Assembly (NCBI GenBank): GCA_015680905.1
Contig: CM027377.1
Location: 36,170,501 to 36,234,500, forward strand
From: Coptis chinensis
Lineage: Eukaryota; Streptophyta; Magnoliopsida; Ranunculales; Ranunculaceae
Direction of reading: 5' to 3'
DNA length: 64,000 bases
The notes beneath the pieces are model-generated. The model searched no databases. It saw only the letters and a program-made list of their open reading frames with translations, and was not told where the DNA came from. Position numbers and translations under genes: made by a program. Of this stretch, positions 62,133 through 64,000 are shown in pieces; position 1 is the first letter of the stretch; the number at the start of each line of letters is the position of its first letter.

Positions 62133-62573
62133 GGGTGTGTTTGTTAAATTTTAACTCATGGAAAGGAAAGGAAATAAAATGGGTGGTCCACTATGGAATG
62201 GAATGGAATGGAATGGAAAGGAAATAATTTTAAGTGGTATGTGTTTGGTAAACTGGGGAAAGGAAAGTAAAAACTGGGGAAAAGAATAATCATGTTTGTT
62301 TGCAAAAGCTATGGAAAGGAATAATTGTATTGTTGGGTCATAGGTGTATTAGTAGTAAGTCATATCTATTTATTTCCTTTCCTTTCCTTTCCACAAAAAT
62401 TTCAGGGGTTAGCTAAGGACACAAAACCTTTTCCATTTCAATAATTTTGTTTCCATATGGAAAAGCCCATTTCCTTTCCATGGGTAAACAAACACCTTAT
62501 AAACTATGGAAAAGGTGGACCACTCTTATTTTCCTTTCCTTTCCATAGTGTTTCCATCATAACAAACACACAC
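62133..62573. mobile_element. Tourist-like MITE with TTA target duplication
   Basis: It starts GGGTGTGTTTGTT and ends AACAAACACACAC (12 of 13 bases inverted match). It is flanked by TTA on both sides (62130-62132 and 62574-62576), which fits PIF/Harbinger-derived elements. The termini extend into a longer inverted repeat: 'ggaaaggaaa..ggtggtccactatgg' against 'ccatag'-ending 'ggtggaccactc..tttccttt'. GGAAT and GGAAA runs fill it. Length 441 bases; no ORF. Confidence 0.85.
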
Positions 62574-62576
62574 TTA

Positions 62577-63090
62577 CTGTTTTCATAGCTTAAGAATTAC
62601 TCTCTCATTAGTGGATTAACTTAATTAGTCTAGATTCGTTTTAAGTACGTACAAGCAAAAGTGGAGAACACGATTGCTCCTCTATATCAGCATGTTTAGA
62701 GAGTATAATTATAACTTGATTAGAATGAGATTAGTATGTTAAACAACCTGCTTTCACATTTAGTTTTCTTCTCTTGTCACTAAGCATACTGTTTGGGTAA
62801 GAACTCACCCAAACACACTAACGATCTTGTTAAGGAGATTGTTAAGAATTGTTGAGACTGTACCTTCAATGGCTGCCTACGTACGTATCCAAATCGTTCT
62901 CTGGAATCAAGTCTCTCAAATGAATGTAGTTCTTTGTTTCAAAGGAATGGGGTATTTATAGGATAATAATGAGAAATATCATTTTCTTAATTGCTAGAAA
63001 AGCTTATGTAATTATGTAAAGTCTTAATATGGAAGCATATCTTGATAAATATGTTTTCTAAATCTGAACCTGCTATATCTAGCTTATGGT
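62577..63090. other. AT-rich DNA, possible rest of the LTR
   Basis: This may be the remaining LTR of the family above, but I could not align it. A short hairpin-like 'gtttgggtaagaactcacccaaac' lies near 62791. No gene is supported. Confidence 0.4.
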
Positions 63091-63321
63091 GCCATAATTT
63101 TAGACAGGGCAGGTACGCCATAATTTTGGGCAACGCAGGCACGCCATAATTTTGGGCAGGGCAAGCACTCCATAATTTTGGGCAGCGCAGGCACGCCATA
63201 ATTTTGGGCAGCGCAGGCACGCCATAATTTTAGGCAGGGCAAGCACGCCATAATTTTGGGTAAGGTAGGCATGCCATAATTTTGAGCAGCGCTTGCATGC
63301 CATAATTTTGGGCATCGTGCC
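63091..63321. repeat. 26-bp minisatellite, about nine units
   Basis: The unit is GCCATAATTTTGGGCAGCGCA plus GGCAC, with variants at the GCG/GGG/AAC positions. Because 26 is not a multiple of 3, the minus strand reads through all three frames and gives overlapping ORFs with repeated PKIMACL-type phrases. The ends drift more than the middle units. Confidence 0.9.
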
Positions 63322-64000
63322 TAGTAGTGAGTGACGCTATAATAGTACCCAACGATGGTAGTTTATAGGGGTGCAAATATGGTGGCACATACACCGCCCC
63401 CTCTTTGCCGGATGGAACTAGTTCCTTGTGGTGAAGAATAATAAAAAAAATTGGTTCAAAAAGGATGCGACAGTGGAAGTTATAGACAGAGGTGAAGATT
63501 GAGAAAAGAAAGCAACCAAAGGTTGTTTTCTTGGCACGAATGCCTAAGGCTGTTTGTACGGCCATGAAATTGATCGTTGTTTTTGTTCACTGCTTAGTTC
63601 AGGCAACACCGGTGGTATAAAAACACTCAATACTAATGAGATGGAGAAACTTTTGGGCGTTAAACGTATTGCAGTCGCCTCCAATTGTTGGCATTTCACT
63701 GTAGGCGAGGACCTTATGTTATTGGGGGATAGTTATAACCCTCCAACTTAAAATCATTATATTATATATTCGGAATAACATAAGTAGCCCTTTTGATCTT
63801 CTACTAGATAGAGATTAAATATATTGGACAGTTTTGCCCTTCTTTCTATTTTGCATGTAATATGGAATAAGAGATAATTAAATAAAATAATTATGTTGCT
63901 CCATAAAGTATGTTGATGCACCGTAGGTACTTGAATGTCCCATTGCATTTGAACATTGTTTTATATAATATTTATGCGTGGAGAGAGGTGTTGCAAGCGC
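63322..64000. other. unassigned DNA at the window end
   Basis: A plus-strand 65-codon ORF (63554-63751) contains EMEKLLGVKRIAVASNCWHF and is not recognised. The rest is AT-rich. A gene could continue beyond the window. Confidence 0.4.

Noticed and set aside
63091..63321. CRISPR-like array
   Set aside because: Units are contiguous 26-bp tandem repeats without spacers, in plant DNA.

Overview
The window reads as nuclear DNA from a flowering plant, most likely a eudicot. Introns have GT..AG borders, LTR retrotransposons are abundant, and broken copies of plant genes occur (a SLOW GREEN 1-like TPR protein, Hsp70-14/15-like, PLS-class PPR, DEAH-box splicing helicase). I cannot name the species. 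No complete, clearly functional host gene is visible. Nearly everything after 10.5 kb is nested retroelement sequence. Family names come from motifs and remembered family features; no database search or identity calculation was run.

Layout. 1-10.5 kb: AT-rich, low-copy-looking DNA with isolated exon-like pieces, a MITE-like end, and a minus-strand SLOW GREEN 1-like gene fragment with a partial tandem duplication (8.1-9.8 kb). 10.5-16.2 kb: a 3.3-kb solo LTR (minus strand, TSD gttgt/gttat), then a candidate second solo LTR. 16.5 kb: a fragment of a Helitron-type PIF1 helicase. 17943-25557: an intact, young-looking LTR element (331/332-bp LTRs differing at only a few positions, perfect TSD gtgtg, PBS and PPT present). 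It has no gag or pol; its interior carries intron-less fragments of at least three host genes, in order Hsp70-14/15-like, PPR and DEAH helicase, plus a short ARF-like stretch.

26288-61152: one very large Athila/Tat-like Ty3-gypsy element whose two LTRs share a near-perfect TSD (atagt/acagt), stretched to about 35 kb by later insertions. Its interior, in order: an inverted LTR fragment, gag, protease, [3.35-kb solo LTR, TSD gaagt], RT/RNase H, [1.5-kb solo LTR], integrase, downstream ORF 3a, [8.9-kb non-autonomous gag-protease element on the minus strand], a small membrane-peptide ORF, ORF 3b, ORF 3c split by [1.3-kb solo LTR, TSD ccaac], a polypurine tract, and a 3' LTR split by [3.4-kb solo LTR]. 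Removing the insertions leaves about 16 kb. ORFs 3a, 3b and 3c look like paralogues of one 'putative plant transposon protein' type, and TATA-like boxes precede at least 3a, 3b and the small membrane ORF.

61.2-64 kb: an RNase H-like fragment, another LTR fragment interrupted by a Tourist-like MITE (TTA TSD), a 26-bp minisatellite, and unassigned DNA.

The most unusual items are the gene-capturing LTR element, the giant element with three paralogous downstream ORFs and a membrane mini-ORF, and an array of about 19 W-box motifs inside one solo LTR.
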